From CANNDT01 sp945876205 (GTDB lineage: Bacteria; Acidobacteriota; Vicinamibacteria; Vicinamibacterales; UBA2999): a DNA stretch of 23,051 bases. The stretch covers positions 1-23,051 of the forward strand of contig CANNDT010000069.1 of NCBI GenBank assembly GCA_947503365.1, given 5' to 3'. A program made the position numbers and the translations under genes. Below are positions 1 through 8,002 of this stretch, piece by piece. Position 1 is the stretch's first letter. Each line of letters starts with the position of its first letter. A model generated the notes under the pieces. It did not search any database, was not told the DNA's origin, and saw nothing but the letters and a program-made list of their open reading frames with translations.

Positions 1-4
1 CCTA

Positions 5-31
5 CCCCCTATCCCCTATCCCCTATCCCCC
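5..31. repeat. C4-5(TAT) tandem repeat; G-quadruplex motif on the minus strand
   Basis: Four C-tracts of 5, 4, 4 and 5 bases (5-9, 13-16, 20-23, 27-31) are separated by identical TAT spacers. The minus strand therefore reads four G-tracts of at least four with ATA loops, which fits the standard intramolecular G-quadruplex pattern. It is a 7-bp tandem unit lying 44 bp upstream of the first start codon. The array may extend beyond the left edge. Function unknown; regulatory action is inference. Confidence 0.75.
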
Positions 32-74
32 TATTTCTGGCAGTATTGGGGCCGCGCAGCGAGAGGAGCCCCAT

Positions 75-446
75 ATGAAGCCCACGTCATTCGGTCTTGC
101 ACTCATCTGTTCGCTGTTCGTCATCGGGCCCGTGTCGGCGCACCACTCGCACGGCAACTACGACACGACGAAGTTCACGAACCTCAAGGGCACGGTCACG
201 GAGGTCCAGTGGATCAACCCGCATAGCTGGATCTACCTCGAAGTCATCAACGACAAGGGGCAGACCGACATGTGGGCGCTCGAAGGCGCCAGTTGGACGC
301 AACTGGCTCGGAAGGGCTGGAAGAAGGACAGCATCAAGGCGGGCGATCACGTCACCGTCCGATGCCACCAACTGCACGACGGCAGCAACGGCTGTCTCCT
401 CGGCTTCGTTGCCGTCGGCGGTGCGACTGAGCGGGAGGTCGACTAG
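75..446 (+). CDS. DUF6152 family secreted protein (paralog 1)
   Basis: A 123-aa small exported protein. Residues 1-22 form a signal peptide ending Val-Ser-Ala, so the mature protein would begin His-His-Ser. The body is a short beta-rich domain with the family pattern: a Gly-Thr-Val-Thr strand, Asn-Pro-His (about residues 53-55), a Trp-Ala-Leu-Glu strand, Gly-Trp-Lys-Lys-Asp-Ser, then Gly-Asp-His-Val-Thr-Val. The family has no established biochemical role. This copy has a Cys pair in the C-terminal third, not shared by its paralogs here. The start is supported by GAGGAG at 63-68, six bases upstream. It ends three bases before the convergent membrane-protein gene. Four paralogs follow in this window. 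Confidence 0.88.
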   Translation: MKPTSFGLALICSLFVIGPVSAHHSHGNYDTTKFTNLKGTVTEVQWINPHSWIYLEVINDKGQTDMWALEGASWTQLARKGWKKDSIKAGDHVTVRCHQLHDGSNGCLLGFVAVGGATEREVD

Positions 447-449
447 CGA

Positions 450-1979
450 TCAGCTGGTCGGGTTGACGAAGCGCTGGTCGAACAGAATCTGCCAGAACGC
501 GACGTGCGCTGACACCAGCAGCACCGCGGCGATCGCCGTCCGTTTCGGACTGTGCGCGCACACCCAGGCCAGCGCATAGAACGCCGGGAACGCCGCGACG
601 ACGAGATCCATCTCCTCGCCAAGCCCCTGGATGGGCCAGAAGAAGATCACGAAGAGCACGGAGGGCGCCGCGTAACAGAGCGCAACGCGCACCTCCTCGC
701 GGTACTCCCGCCACAGCGACGCGGCCACCAACAACAACGGCAGCCCCACGACCCATCCGGTAAAGAGCAGGTCGCGTCCGCCCGCGAGGCTCAGGATCGG
801 GACATTCGGCCGGCCATCTCGCACCTCGGTCACAAGCCAATGACGCCACGGGATCGCCTCGGCGTGCCCGGGGATGATCTGCATGTGCAGGACGATGGCG
901 TAGATCGCCACCCAGCCGACGTAGGCGGCGGTCGTCCAGGCTGTCACGCGAATGGCCAGCCACAGTCGTTCGCTCAGTTGTCCGCGCGCGGCGACCGCGG
1001 CCATCCAGGCAGCCGGGAGCGACACCAGCCCGAGGCCGTGCAGCGCGATGCCGGCGCCGGCGAGCACGCTTCCGGTCTCGAGGCGCCAGCCGCGATCGCG
1101 CACGCCGCGCACGATCAGCGGAAACGCCGCCACGTTGAGCGAGAGATAGCCGAACTCGCGCCAGCCGAAATACAGCAGCGCAGAAGGGGCCAGCACCGCC
1201 AGGCCGAGATAGCGAAGGATCATCGATGACCAGCGCTCGACGAATCCGATCGCGAGCGCCGACAGCACGAACCACATGGTGGCGCCTCGCGCGAGCCAGA
1301 TTTGCGCCTGCGCGGGGGACTCCACGGTGCGGCCAAGGATCCGATCGATCTGCCCCTCGATGGCGTATGCGAGATGCGCCTCGAATCGAATGTGGTTCAC
1401 GCCCGCGAAGTTTTCGAAGCTGGTGCGCTTCTGCGCGATCTCATTCGCGTCGCCCATCGTCACCAGGTCCGACGAGATCGGCGCGGCGACGGCGAGGACA
1501 CCCAGCGCCATGAGCGCGGCCACCGCGACGTTGCGCCTGCGCGCCTCGGTGCCCGAGGAGGCCGCCGATAACAGCACGCCGCCCGCAATCAACAGGATCA
1601 GGCTCTGGATCTGGGCGACCTGCCGGAGATTATTGAAAGGAAATGGCAATGCGCGCAGCGCGACCTGGATCTCGGCGCGCCGTGCGGTCATCGCCTCGCG
1701 ATCGATGTTGCCGGTGTCTTCAACCGAGGGGTTGCGCACCAGTGCGCCGATGTTGTCGCTCGACCGGTTGTGGAGCTCGTACTCCCAGCCGGTGGCCGTG
1801 CCGTCGATCGGCTCACCGCGTCGCAGATCGTGCTGCCGCTCGAGCGCCACGCGCTCCTCGGTCGTGATGCCCTCTCGCCATCGGACGCTGATCTCCGGCC
1901 CGATCGTCCTGATCTCGACCAACGCGGCGATGGCGATCAGCACGCCGCCGAGCGCCACCCACAGGCGTCGGCGACTCAC
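450..1979 (-). CDS. Polytopic membrane protein, function unknown
   Basis: About 509 aa from a GTG at 1979, with roughly eight to ten hydrophobic helices. The first helix directly follows a short Ser-Arg-Arg-Arg N-terminus. A hydrophilic loop of about 90 residues lies between helix 1 and helix 2, probably outside the cytoplasm; the rest is mainly membrane. The architecture resembles acidobacterial polytopic proteins of glycosyltransferase or mannosyltransferase type, but no catalytic motif could be pinned down, so no function is assigned. The frame stays open to an ATG at 2162 and further. That stretch is Arg-rich, lower in GC, lacks a Shine-Dalgarno and would overlap the divergent gene, so the GTG was preferred. 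The start is the least certain part. Confidence 0.72.
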   Translation of the reverse strand: MSRRRLWVALGGVLIAIAALVEIRTIGPEISVRWREGITTEERVALERQHDLRRGEPIDGTATGWEYELHNRSSDNIGALVRNPSVEDTGNIDREAMTARRAEIQVALRALPFPFNNLRQVAQIQSLILLIAGGVLLSAASSGTEARRRNVAVAALMALGVLAVAAPISSDLVTMGDANEIAQKRTSFENFAGVNHIRFEAHLAYAIEGQIDRILGRTVESPAQAQIWLARGATMWFVLSALAIGFVERWSSMILRYLGLAVLAPSALLYFGWREFGYLSLNVAAFPLIVRGVRDRGWRLETGSVLAGAGIALHGLGLVSLPAAWMAAVAARGQLSERLWLAIRVTAWTTAAYVGWVAIYAIVLHMQIIPGHAEAIPWRHWLVTEVRDGRPNVPILSLAGGRDLLFTGWVVGLPLLLVAASLWREYREEVRVALCYAAPSVLFVIFFWPIQGLGEEMDLVVAAFPAFYALAWVCAHSPKRTAIAAVLLVSAHVAFWQILFDQRFVNPTS

Positions 1980-2193
1980 GCGGGCGCGACTGAGCGAAGT
2001 CCGTGAGGCAGCATCATCGGCCCGTACTTTATCAACGATCCTGCCGCCGATTCCGTTGACATGGGCCAATCCTTGGACTATGGTTCCCGCGCGTCTCGGT
2101 CGAACATCCTCCCAACGACGATGGCGGACTGTTTTATCGGGAAAACGGGTGGGAGCGAACATGAGGCAGACAGGCAACGGTAAGGAGAGCGCC

Positions 2194-2916
2194 GTGAATA
2201 CCGCGATTGCGACGGGTGCGTTGGCGGTGATGCTGGCCGTGGCTGCCGGCGGACACCCTTCGACGCATCTCATCGCCCAGTCGGGACCCGCCGCATCGGC
2301 GATTCCCAAACTCACCGGCATCTGGCATCGCAAGGGCACACCCGATGGCAAGCCCACGGTTCCACCCAATGCGACCAACAGGGCCGCCGGCTTTGAAAAG
2401 GCCTACGAGAACGCCTTTTCGCCCACCTACGACTGCGTGCCCATTCCCATACCGGGGGTCGCCAACGACAACTACGACTTTGAAATCATTCAGCAGGCCG
2501 ACCGGGTGCTCGTCAACTACGAGAAGATGGACGTCAAGCGGACCATCTGGCTCGAGGGTCATGGCCATCCAAAGGCGGGAGCCTACGACTACTCGAACCA
2601 GGGTTACTCGATCGGCCGCTACGAAGGGCCGCGCCTGATCGTCGAAACCACCAAGTTCCTCCCTGATGCGCGGGGCTTCAACTCCAACCGGTTCGTTCCG
2701 AACACGGCGATGAAGAAGGTCACCGAAACGTTCGAGCGCGAAGGCAACACGTTGAAGATGCGAAGCGTCTCGGTGGATCCGCTGGTATTGAAGACACCGT
2801 ATCACTACGACTTCGACTACACCCTTCGTACAGACGAATTGACGCCGTACGACTGCGACCCCGAAGACTCCAGGTTCGGGGCGCAATTCCACAAGTCGAT
2901 CTATCCACCGGATTAA
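2194..2916 (+). CDS. Secreted DUF6152-partner family protein (copy 1)
   Basis: About 240 aa from a GTG at 2194, preceded by AAGGAGAG with good spacing; an in-frame ATG at 2161 lacks such a site. An N-terminal hydrophobic segment ending near Leu-Ile-Ala-Gln looks like a signal peptide. The body is beta-rich and carries the signature also seen in the genes at 13855-14568 and 17430-18194: an early Gly-Ile-Trp, a Cys-x-Pro, a Phe-Glu-Ile-Ile-Gln-Gln strand, then Gly-x-Ser-Ile-Gly-Arg-Tyr-Glu-Gly followed by a Leu-Ile-Val-Glu-Thr strand. This copy lacks the Asp-Gly-Arg-Lys-His-Pro of the other two and has Glu-Gly-His-Gly-His-Pro instead. Function unknown. It lies 24 bp upstream of a DUF6152 gene and is probably cotranscribed with it. 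Confidence 0.8.
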   Translation: MNTAIATGALAVMLAVAAGGHPSTHLIAQSGPAASAIPKLTGIWHRKGTPDGKPTVPPNATNRAAGFEKAYENAFSPTYDCVPIPIPGVANDNYDFEIIQQADRVLVNYEKMDVKRTIWLEGHGHPKAGAYDYSNQGYSIGRYEGPRLIVETTKFLPDARGFNSNRFVPNTAMKKVTETFEREGNTLKMRSVSVDPLVLKTPYHYDFDYTLRTDELTPYDCDPEDSRFGAQFHKSIYPPD

Positions 2917-2940
2917 TAGCGCATCCCTGAGGTCTACACG

Positions 2941-3372
2941 ATGAGACTCTCGTTACCACAGTCGTCGGCGGCGTGGCTCGCAGTTGCGATCGCGGCGGTC
3001 ATACTCGGGTGGGGCGTAGAAGCATTCGCGCACCACTCCACTGCGTATTACTCCAAGGATCAAAAAGATTTCCTCAAGGTCCAGGGCAAGGTCGTGCGGT
3101 GGGAGTACAGGAGTCCGCACAGTCAGTTGTACGTGGAGGCCGCTGACAAGGACGGCAAGCTCGTGGTGTGGCGCTTCGAAAGCACCCCCGCTGCCTGGCT
3201 CCTGCGCGAGGGAGTCAAGAAGGATTCCATCGCCGTCGGCGACACGATCACCGTCGAGGGATTTCCGATTCCGGGCACCCTGTATGCCTGGCTCGGCATG
3301 GTGACGAAGCAGGATGGGACCAGGCTCCGGCCGCAGCGGTCTTCGGCGACGCCGGAGTGGTGGAACCCGTAA
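2941..3372 (+). CDS. DUF6152 family secreted protein (paralog 2)
   Basis: A 143-aa precursor. A long signal peptide (residues 1-30) ends Ala-Phe-Ala and is followed by His-His-Ser. The mature domain shows the family features: a Gly-Lys-Val-Val strand, Ser-Pro-His at the position of Asn-Pro-His, a Val-Trp-Arg-Phe-Glu strand, Lys-Lys-Asp-Ser-Ile and a Gly-Asp-Thr-Ile-Thr-Val strand. The C-terminus is extended and basic, ending Trp-Trp-Asn-Pro. GAGG lies about eight bases before the ATG. It sits between a partner-family gene (24 bp upstream) and a TonB-dependent receptor (70 bp downstream), so the three probably form one transcription unit on the cell envelope. Biochemical role unknown. Confidence 0.86.
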   Translation: MRLSLPQSSAAWLAVAIAAVILGWGVEAFAHHSTAYYSKDQKDFLKVQGKVVRWEYRSPHSQLYVEAADKDGKLVVWRFESTPAAWLLREGVKKDSIAVGDTITVEGFPIPGTLYAWLGMVTKQDGTRLRPQRSSATPEWWNP

Positions 3373-3442
3373 CGTAACCAATCAACCGCGCACGCGGGCA
3401 CGTCGGAACCGTCACAGCTCACGTACACCATGAGGGCCAAGG

Positions 3443-6400
3443 ATGTTCAGGATGCGCACCATCTACTCGGTCGTCGTCTGCGCGTTTGTCGTTCTGTTCA
3501 CGAGCGCCCCCGCATGGGCGCAGGCCACCGCCGAACTCAACGGCCGCGTCACGGATGAGAGTGCCGCTGTACTTCCCGGAGTCAGCGTCACTGCCACACA
3601 AACCCAGACCGGCTTCACCCGAACCGTCGTCACCGACGACGCGGGAAACTGGGTCATGCCGAACCTTCCGACCGGCCCCTACAAGCTGGACATTTCCCTG
3701 CAGGGCTTCAAGAGCTACCTCCAGACCGGGATCGTCCTGCAGGTCGATGCGAGGCCGACGATTAACGCATCGCTCGGCGTCGGCAACCTTGAAGAGACCG
3801 TCTCGGTCGAGGCGGCTGCGCCGATCGTCGACGTGCGCAGCGCCGGCATCAGCACGGTGATCGAACAGGAGCGCATCGTCGAGCTCCCCCTCCAGGGGCG
3901 CCAGGTGACTGACCTGATCGTACTGGCCGGCGCGGCCGTCGAAACCGGACGGCCAAACAGCCGAAACTTCCAGGGCGGCGTCAACATGTCGGTGGCCGGC
4001 GGCCTGCAATTCGGCGTCGCGTACATGCTCGACGGCGCGGTCCACAACGACGCGCAGAACTCCGGCGGCCTGCCGCTGCCGTTTCCGGATGCGCTGCAGG
4101 AATTCCGCGTGGCCACCAGCGGCCTCTCCGCGCAGAACGGCATGCACTCCGGCGCGTCGGTGAACGCCGTGACCAAGTCCGGCACCAACACCCTGCACGG
4201 CAACGCGTTCGAATTCATTCGCGACAAACGCTTCAACGCCACCAGCCCGTTTGCGGCGGTCGGCCCGGATGGCAAGCGATTCGACGACGGCCTGAAGCGC
4301 AATCAGTTTGGCGGCACGATCGGCGGACCGATCCTGCGCGACAGGCTGTTCTACTTCGCCGGGTATCAGGGCACCCGAACCCGGCAAACGCCGCCAGACC
4401 TGATCGCCTTTGTGCCGACGCCGGCGATGCTGGCTGGCGACTTCACCACGTTCGCCTCGCCCGCATGCCAGGGCCGCCAGGTCAACCTGGGCGGCGGGTT
4501 TGCCGGCAATCGCATCGATCCGGCGCGCTTCAGCCCCGCAGCGCTCAAGCTCGCAAGCTTTCTGCCCAAGACCACCGATCCCTGCGGCCAGATTACCTAC
4601 AGCCTGCCCGACGATCGCGACGAGGGGCAGTACGTCGGCCGCGTGGACTATCAGCTCGGCGCCAACCACTCGGTGTTCGGCCGCTACATGGCGTCGCGCG
4701 ACAAGAAGCCGGCGGCGTACGGCACCACCGGCAACGTGCTGACGACGGTGAATCCGTCGATTGACAACCTGGCGCAGTCGCTCACCCTGGGTGATACCAA
4801 GGTGTTCGGCAACAACACCGTCAACGCGCTGCGGTTTGCATTCAACCGTACCGCGGTCAATCGCAATAACGACCCCTACTTCGACCCGCCGTCGCTCGGC
4901 ATCAAGGCCTCCACCTATGTACCCGGGTCGATGATCGTCGTCGTCACCGGCGGCTTCAACGTCGCGGCGGCGACCGCAACCGTGGGAATCGCCGACAACA
5001 ACGCCTACCAGATCAATGACGACCTGACGCTGGTGCGCGGCAACCACCAGCTCGCGCTCGGCGGCAGCCTGGCGAAATTCAGGGTGTCGTTCAGGACCTA
5101 CGCGCGCGGCGGCGGGCAGTGGAACTTCACGGGCACGGCATCCGGACTGGGGCTCGCCGACCTGCTGCTCGGACGGATCGGCACGGTCGATCAGTCCGGA
5201 CTGTCCGGCGTTGACTACTACCAGTACTACCCGGGAGCGTATGCGCAGGACACGTGGAGGATGACCAGCCGCGTGACGCTCAATGCCGGCCTGCGGTGGG
5301 AGCCGTTCCTCGGCCAGAATCTCACCCGCGGCGCCAACACCATCTTCGACCGCGCGCGGTTCACGAGCAACACGAAGAGCACGGTGTTTCTCGGCGCGCC
5401 GGCCGGTCTGATCTACCCCGGCGAGGCGAGCTTCCCGAAGGGGACGTCGGGCCTGAACAAGAAGTGGACGAACCTGTCGCCGCGCCTGGGCATGGCCTGG
5501 GATGTGAACGGTGACGGCCGGCTGGCGGTCCGCTCATCGTACGGGCTCGCCTATGACTACCCGGGCGGCGAGTACTTCAACAACCTCGCCGCGGCACCGC
5601 CCTACGGCAACCGCACGCTGATCAGCGACCCGGCGGGACTCTTCGACGATCCGTATCGCGATATCGGTGGCAACCCTCACCCGATCGAGACTGGCCCGAA
5701 CACGGTGTACCCGGTGGGCGGAACGTTCTCGTCGATGAATCCCGACATCAACGCGCCCCGCGTGCAGTCGTGGAACGTGACCGTCGAGAAACAGTTTGGC
5801 GCCGAGTGGGGCACGTCGGTGAGCTATCTGGGCAGCTACTCCGACCGCCTGTGGGGCCTGATCGCGCTCAATCCCGGCGTCTACCTCGGCCTCGGGCCCT
5901 GCGTGCTGCAGGGCGTGGCGCAGCCGGTCTGCACAACCAACGGCAATCTCAATCAGCGGCGCGTGCTGTCGCTCTCAAACGAGAATCCGGCGTCGGCGCG
6001 ATTGATCAGCAACCTCGATAGCCACGCATCGGTGGGGACGCAGAACTATCGCGGCCTCAAGCTCACGATGGCGCGCCGCTCCGCCGGCGGCGTCAACATC
6101 AACGCGAACTACACCCTCTCCCGCTGCGTTGGTCTCGAGATGGTGCCCAACGCGCAATTCGGGATCGGCTACACGAATCCGGCCGACCCCGATTACGACC
6201 GCGGACATTGCGACGCCGACCGGACGCACATCGCCAACGGCACGGTGGGCTGGGTGACGCCGCAGATCGACGGCGCGATGGGCATCCTCGCCTCGAACTG
6301 GAGGCTGTCCGGCATCGTCAACGTGCGCTCGGGCTCCGGGATGACGGTGCTGAGCGGCCGCGACGGCGCGTTCAACGGTCAGGCCAATCAACGCGTCGAT

Positions 6401-6730
6401 CAGGTGTCCGACGACGTCTATGGCGAGAAGTCGCTGGGGAGCTACCTCAATCGAGCCGCATTCGCGCAACCGGCCAACGGCACGTTCGGCAGCCACGAGC
6501 GCAACAGCATCAGGGGGCCGGGTTTCTGGAAGATCGACCTGGCGGTCTCCAGGCTCGTGCCGCTGACCACCACGCAGAACGTCGAGCTCCGCGTGGAGGT
6601 CTTCAACCTGCTGAACAACTTCAACTGGGGTCTCCCCAACCTGAACTTCACCGCCGGCGCATTCGGCCGCATCACGACGTCGGCCGGCGATCCGCGCATC
6701 ATGCAGTTCGGCGTGAAGTACGGTTTTTAG
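3443..6730 (+). CDS. TonB-dependent receptor, Oar-like, with carboxypeptidase-regulatory N-domain
   Basis: A 1095-aa outer-membrane receptor. Residues 1 to about 28 are a signal peptide (Ala-Trp-Ala-Gln). Residues about 30-115 form a carboxypeptidase-regulatory (CarboxypepD_reg) Ig-like domain. A plug domain follows (about 120-240), then a long beta-barrel rich in alternating aromatic strands, ending in the expected C-terminal Phe (Lys-Tyr-Gly-Phe). Large single-polypeptide receptors of this kind are typical of Acidobacteriota and of the Myxococcus Oar family; substrates are generally unknown. No clear TonB box was recognised. A second in-frame ATG at 3452 is also plausible: GAGGG serves the first, AAGGA the second. 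It is the last gene of a probable operon with a partner-family gene and DUF6152, so those small proteins may work with this receptor (inference). Confidence 0.93.
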   Translation: MFRMRTIYSVVVCAFVVLFTSAPAWAQATAELNGRVTDESAAVLPGVSVTATQTQTGFTRTVVTDDAGNWVMPNLPTGPYKLDISLQGFKSYLQTGIVLQVDARPTINASLGVGNLEETVSVEAAAPIVDVRSAGISTVIEQERIVELPLQGRQVTDLIVLAGAAVETGRPNSRNFQGGVNMSVAGGLQFGVAYMLDGAVHNDAQNSGGLPLPFPDALQEFRVATSGLSAQNGMHSGASVNAVTKSGTNTLHGNAFEFIRDKRFNATSPFAAVGPDGKRFDDGLKRNQFGGTIGGPILRDRLFYFAGYQGTRTRQTPPDLIAFVPTPAMLAGDFTTFASPACQGRQVNLGGGFAGNRIDPARFSPAALKLASFLPKTTDPCGQITYSLPDDRDEGQYVGRVDYQLGANHSVFGRYMASRDKKPAAYGTTGNVLTTVNPSIDNLAQSLTLGDTKVFGNNTVNALRFAFNRTAVNRNNDPYFDPPSLGIKASTYVPGSMIVVVTGGFNVAAATATVGIADNNAYQINDDLTLVRGNHQLALGGSLAKFRVSFRTYARGGGQWNFTGTASGLGLADLLLGRIGTVDQSGLSGVDYYQYYPGAYAQDTWRMTSRVTLNAGLRWEPFLGQNLTRGANTIFDRARFTSNTKSTVFLGAPAGLIYPGEASFPKGTSGLNKKWTNLSPRLGMAWDVNGDGRLAVRSSYGLAYDYPGGEYFNNLAAAPPYGNRTLISDPAGLFDDPYRDIGGNPHPIETGPNTVYPVGGTFSSMNPDINAPRVQSWNVTVEKQFGAEWGTSVSYLGSYSDRLWGLIALNPGVYLGLGPCVLQGVAQPVCTTNGNLNQRRVLSLSNENPASARLISNLDSHASVGTQNYRGLKLTMARRSAGGVNINANYTLSRCVGLEMVPNAQFGIGYTNPADPDYDRGHCDADRTHIANGTVGWVTPQIDGAMGILASNWRLSGIVNVRSGSGMTVLSGRDGAFNGQANQRVDQVSDDVYGEKSLGSYLNRAAFAQPANGTFGSHERNSIRGPGFWKIDLAVSRLVPLTTTQNVELRVEVFNLLNNFNWGLPNLNFTAGAFGRITTSAGDPRIMQFGVKYGF

Positions 6731-6755
6731 ACGCTAGAGGTTTCCGATCACCAGC

Positions 6756-6779
6756 CACAGAGACACGGAGTCACGGAGG
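6756..6779. repeat. Three tandem octamers (CACGGAGN type)
   Basis: Three adjacent 8-mers, CACAGAGA, CACGGAGT and CACGGAGG, lie just after the receptor gene. Similar purine-rich CACAGAG/CACGGAG strings are familiar as dispersed intergenic repeats in environmental genomes. No function is apparent. Confidence 0.5.
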
Positions 6780-6793
6780 AACACCCTCAAGTC

Positions 6794-6863
6794 GCGCACC
6801 CTGAAGGGTGCGCGCTACAGGCGGCAGACCAATCGCCTGTAGCGCGTGGCCTTCAGGCCACGC
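6794..6863. repeat. Triple-hairpin intergenic repeat (REP-like), possible bidirectional terminator
   Basis: Three perfect inverted repeats follow one another without a gap. Hairpin 1 (6794-6813) has an 8-9 bp GC-rich stem with TGAA at the tip. Hairpin 2 (6814-6843) has a 10-bp stem around a 10-base loop. Hairpin 3 (6844-6863) has an 8-bp stem with a TTCA loop, the reverse complement of the first tip. The block lies between the convergent ends of the receptor and the MetE-like gene. It has no U-tract, so it is not a canonical terminator, but it could stabilise or end both transcripts. The layout resembles REP or BIME elements. Confidence 0.75.
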
Positions 6864-6889
6864 GGAGACAGAGCGCTGTACGCCTTAGC

Positions 6890-8002
6890 TCAGACCGCTC
6901 CGGCTCCCCACACCTTGCGCGTCACTTCGAGCAGCCGCCCCAGTTTCCCCCACTGATCCGCCTCGGTGATCTGGTTGCCGTGCACGGTGCTCGAGAAGCC
7001 GCATTGCGGGCTCAGGCACAGCCGGTCGAGCGGCACGTACCTGGACGCTTCTTCGATCCGGCGCGTAATGTCGGCGGCCGGTTCGATACCAGGCACCTTT
7101 GTCGTCATCAGGCCCAGGACGACGACCTTGTTGTTCGGGACGAACCGCAGCGGCTCGAACCCTCCCGATCGCGCGTCGTCGTACTCGAGGAAGTACGCGT
7201 CGACGTGCAGCTCGTTGAACAAGGCGTCGGCGACAGGCTCGTAGCCGCCTTCGGCCACCCAGGCGCTCTGCATGTTGCCGCGGCAGAGATGAATCGCGAT
7301 GGTCAGGTCCTTCGGCCGCGAATCAATCACCGAGTTGATCAGCGCCGCATAGGCGTGCGGCAACTCGTTCGGATCGTCGCCGCGCTCTTTCGCCTGCGCC
7401 CGCTGCTGCGGATCGCAGAGGTAGGCAAGGTTCGTGTCGTCGAACTGGATGTATCGGCACCCCGCTTTATAGAGCGAGGACACCTCGTCGCGATAGACCT
7501 GCGCCAGATCCTCGAAGAACTCGTCCAGGTCTGGATAGGCGGTGATGTCGATGCCTTTGCGTCCGCCGCGGAAGTGCACCATCGTCGGCGACGGGATCGT
7601 CACCTTCGGCGTCTTCGTCGTGACCGATTGCAGAAACCTGAAGTCGGCGGTCTGGATGTCCTGGACGTGCTTCAGCTTGCCCGTGACCGTCACCTTGGGC
7701 GGCGCGAAGTCGATGTCGCCCTCGCGGGTGTGAAACTTCGCGCCTACCCCGGCGGAGGTCGTGACGCCCTCCAGCCGCTGCAGGAAATCGAGGTGAAAGA
7801 ACTCGCGCCGGAATTCACCGTCGGTGATGCTCTGCAGCCCGATCGCTTCCTGCTTCTTGACGACGTCACGGATGGCTTCGTCTTCAACGGCGCGCAGCGC
7901 GTCTTTCGTGATGTCGCCTCGCCGACAACTGTCGCGTGCGTCCTTGACGTGCTGCGGCCTGAGGAGGCTCCCGACATGGTCGGCGCGGAATGGAGGGTTC
8001 AT
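6890..8002 (-). CDS. MetE C-terminal-domain-like zinc methyltransferase (YxjG/YxjH type)
   Basis: 370 aa, a single (beta/alpha)8 domain of the cobalamin-independent methionine synthase family without the N-terminal half of true MetE. The zinc-site pattern is intact: His238-x-Cys240, Glu273 and Cys334 (Ser-Pro-Gln-Cys-Gly). The N-terminus has the typical Asp-His-Val-Gly-Ser-Leu-Leu-Arg-Pro. Enzymes of this family activate a thiol on zinc for alkyl transfer: methyl to homocysteine in MetE, epoxide to coenzyme M in a distant branch. The actual donor here is unknown. Its ATG overlaps the stop codon of the dioxygenase gene as ATGA (7999-8002), so the two are translationally coupled. A role in aromatic O-demethylation or thiol conjugation is inference; a methionine-related role is the alternative. 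Confidence 0.85.
   Translation of the reverse strand: MNPPFRADHVGSLLRPQHVKDARDSCRRGDITKDALRAVEDEAIRDVVKKQEAIGLQSITDGEFRREFFHLDFLQRLEGVTTSAGVGAKFHTREGDIDFAPPKVTVTGKLKHVQDIQTADFRFLQSVTTKTPKVTIPSPTMVHFRGGRKGIDITAYPDLDEFFEDLAQVYRDEVSSLYKAGCRYIQFDDTNLAYLCDPQQRAQAKERGDDPNELPHAYAALINSVIDSRPKDLTIAIHLCRGNMQSAWVAEGGYEPVADALFNELHVDAYFLEYDDARSGGFEPLRFVPNNKVVVLGLMTTKVPGIEPAADITRRIEEASRYVPLDRLCLSPQCGFSSTVHGNQITEADQWGKLGRLLEVTRKVWGAGAV

Noticed and set aside
5..31. CRISPR array or telomere
   Set aside because: The units are 7-8 bp with 3-base spacers, far too short for CRISPR, and nothing else suggests a chromosome end. The window edge is arbitrary.
1980..2378. N-terminal extension of the polytopic membrane protein to 2162 or 2378
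   Set aside because: The extra residues are Arg-rich, without domain or ribosome site, and would run under the divergent gene at 2194. It remains possible that the ATG at 2162 is used.
3419..5047. Long open frame (542 codons) antisense to the TonB-dependent receptor
   Set aside because: The Arg/Val/His-rich translation has no recognisable domain and is the reverse of a clear receptor gene. High GC makes such shadow frames common. The similar long frames at 352-1275, 552-1229 and 19286-20323 were dismissed for the same reason.
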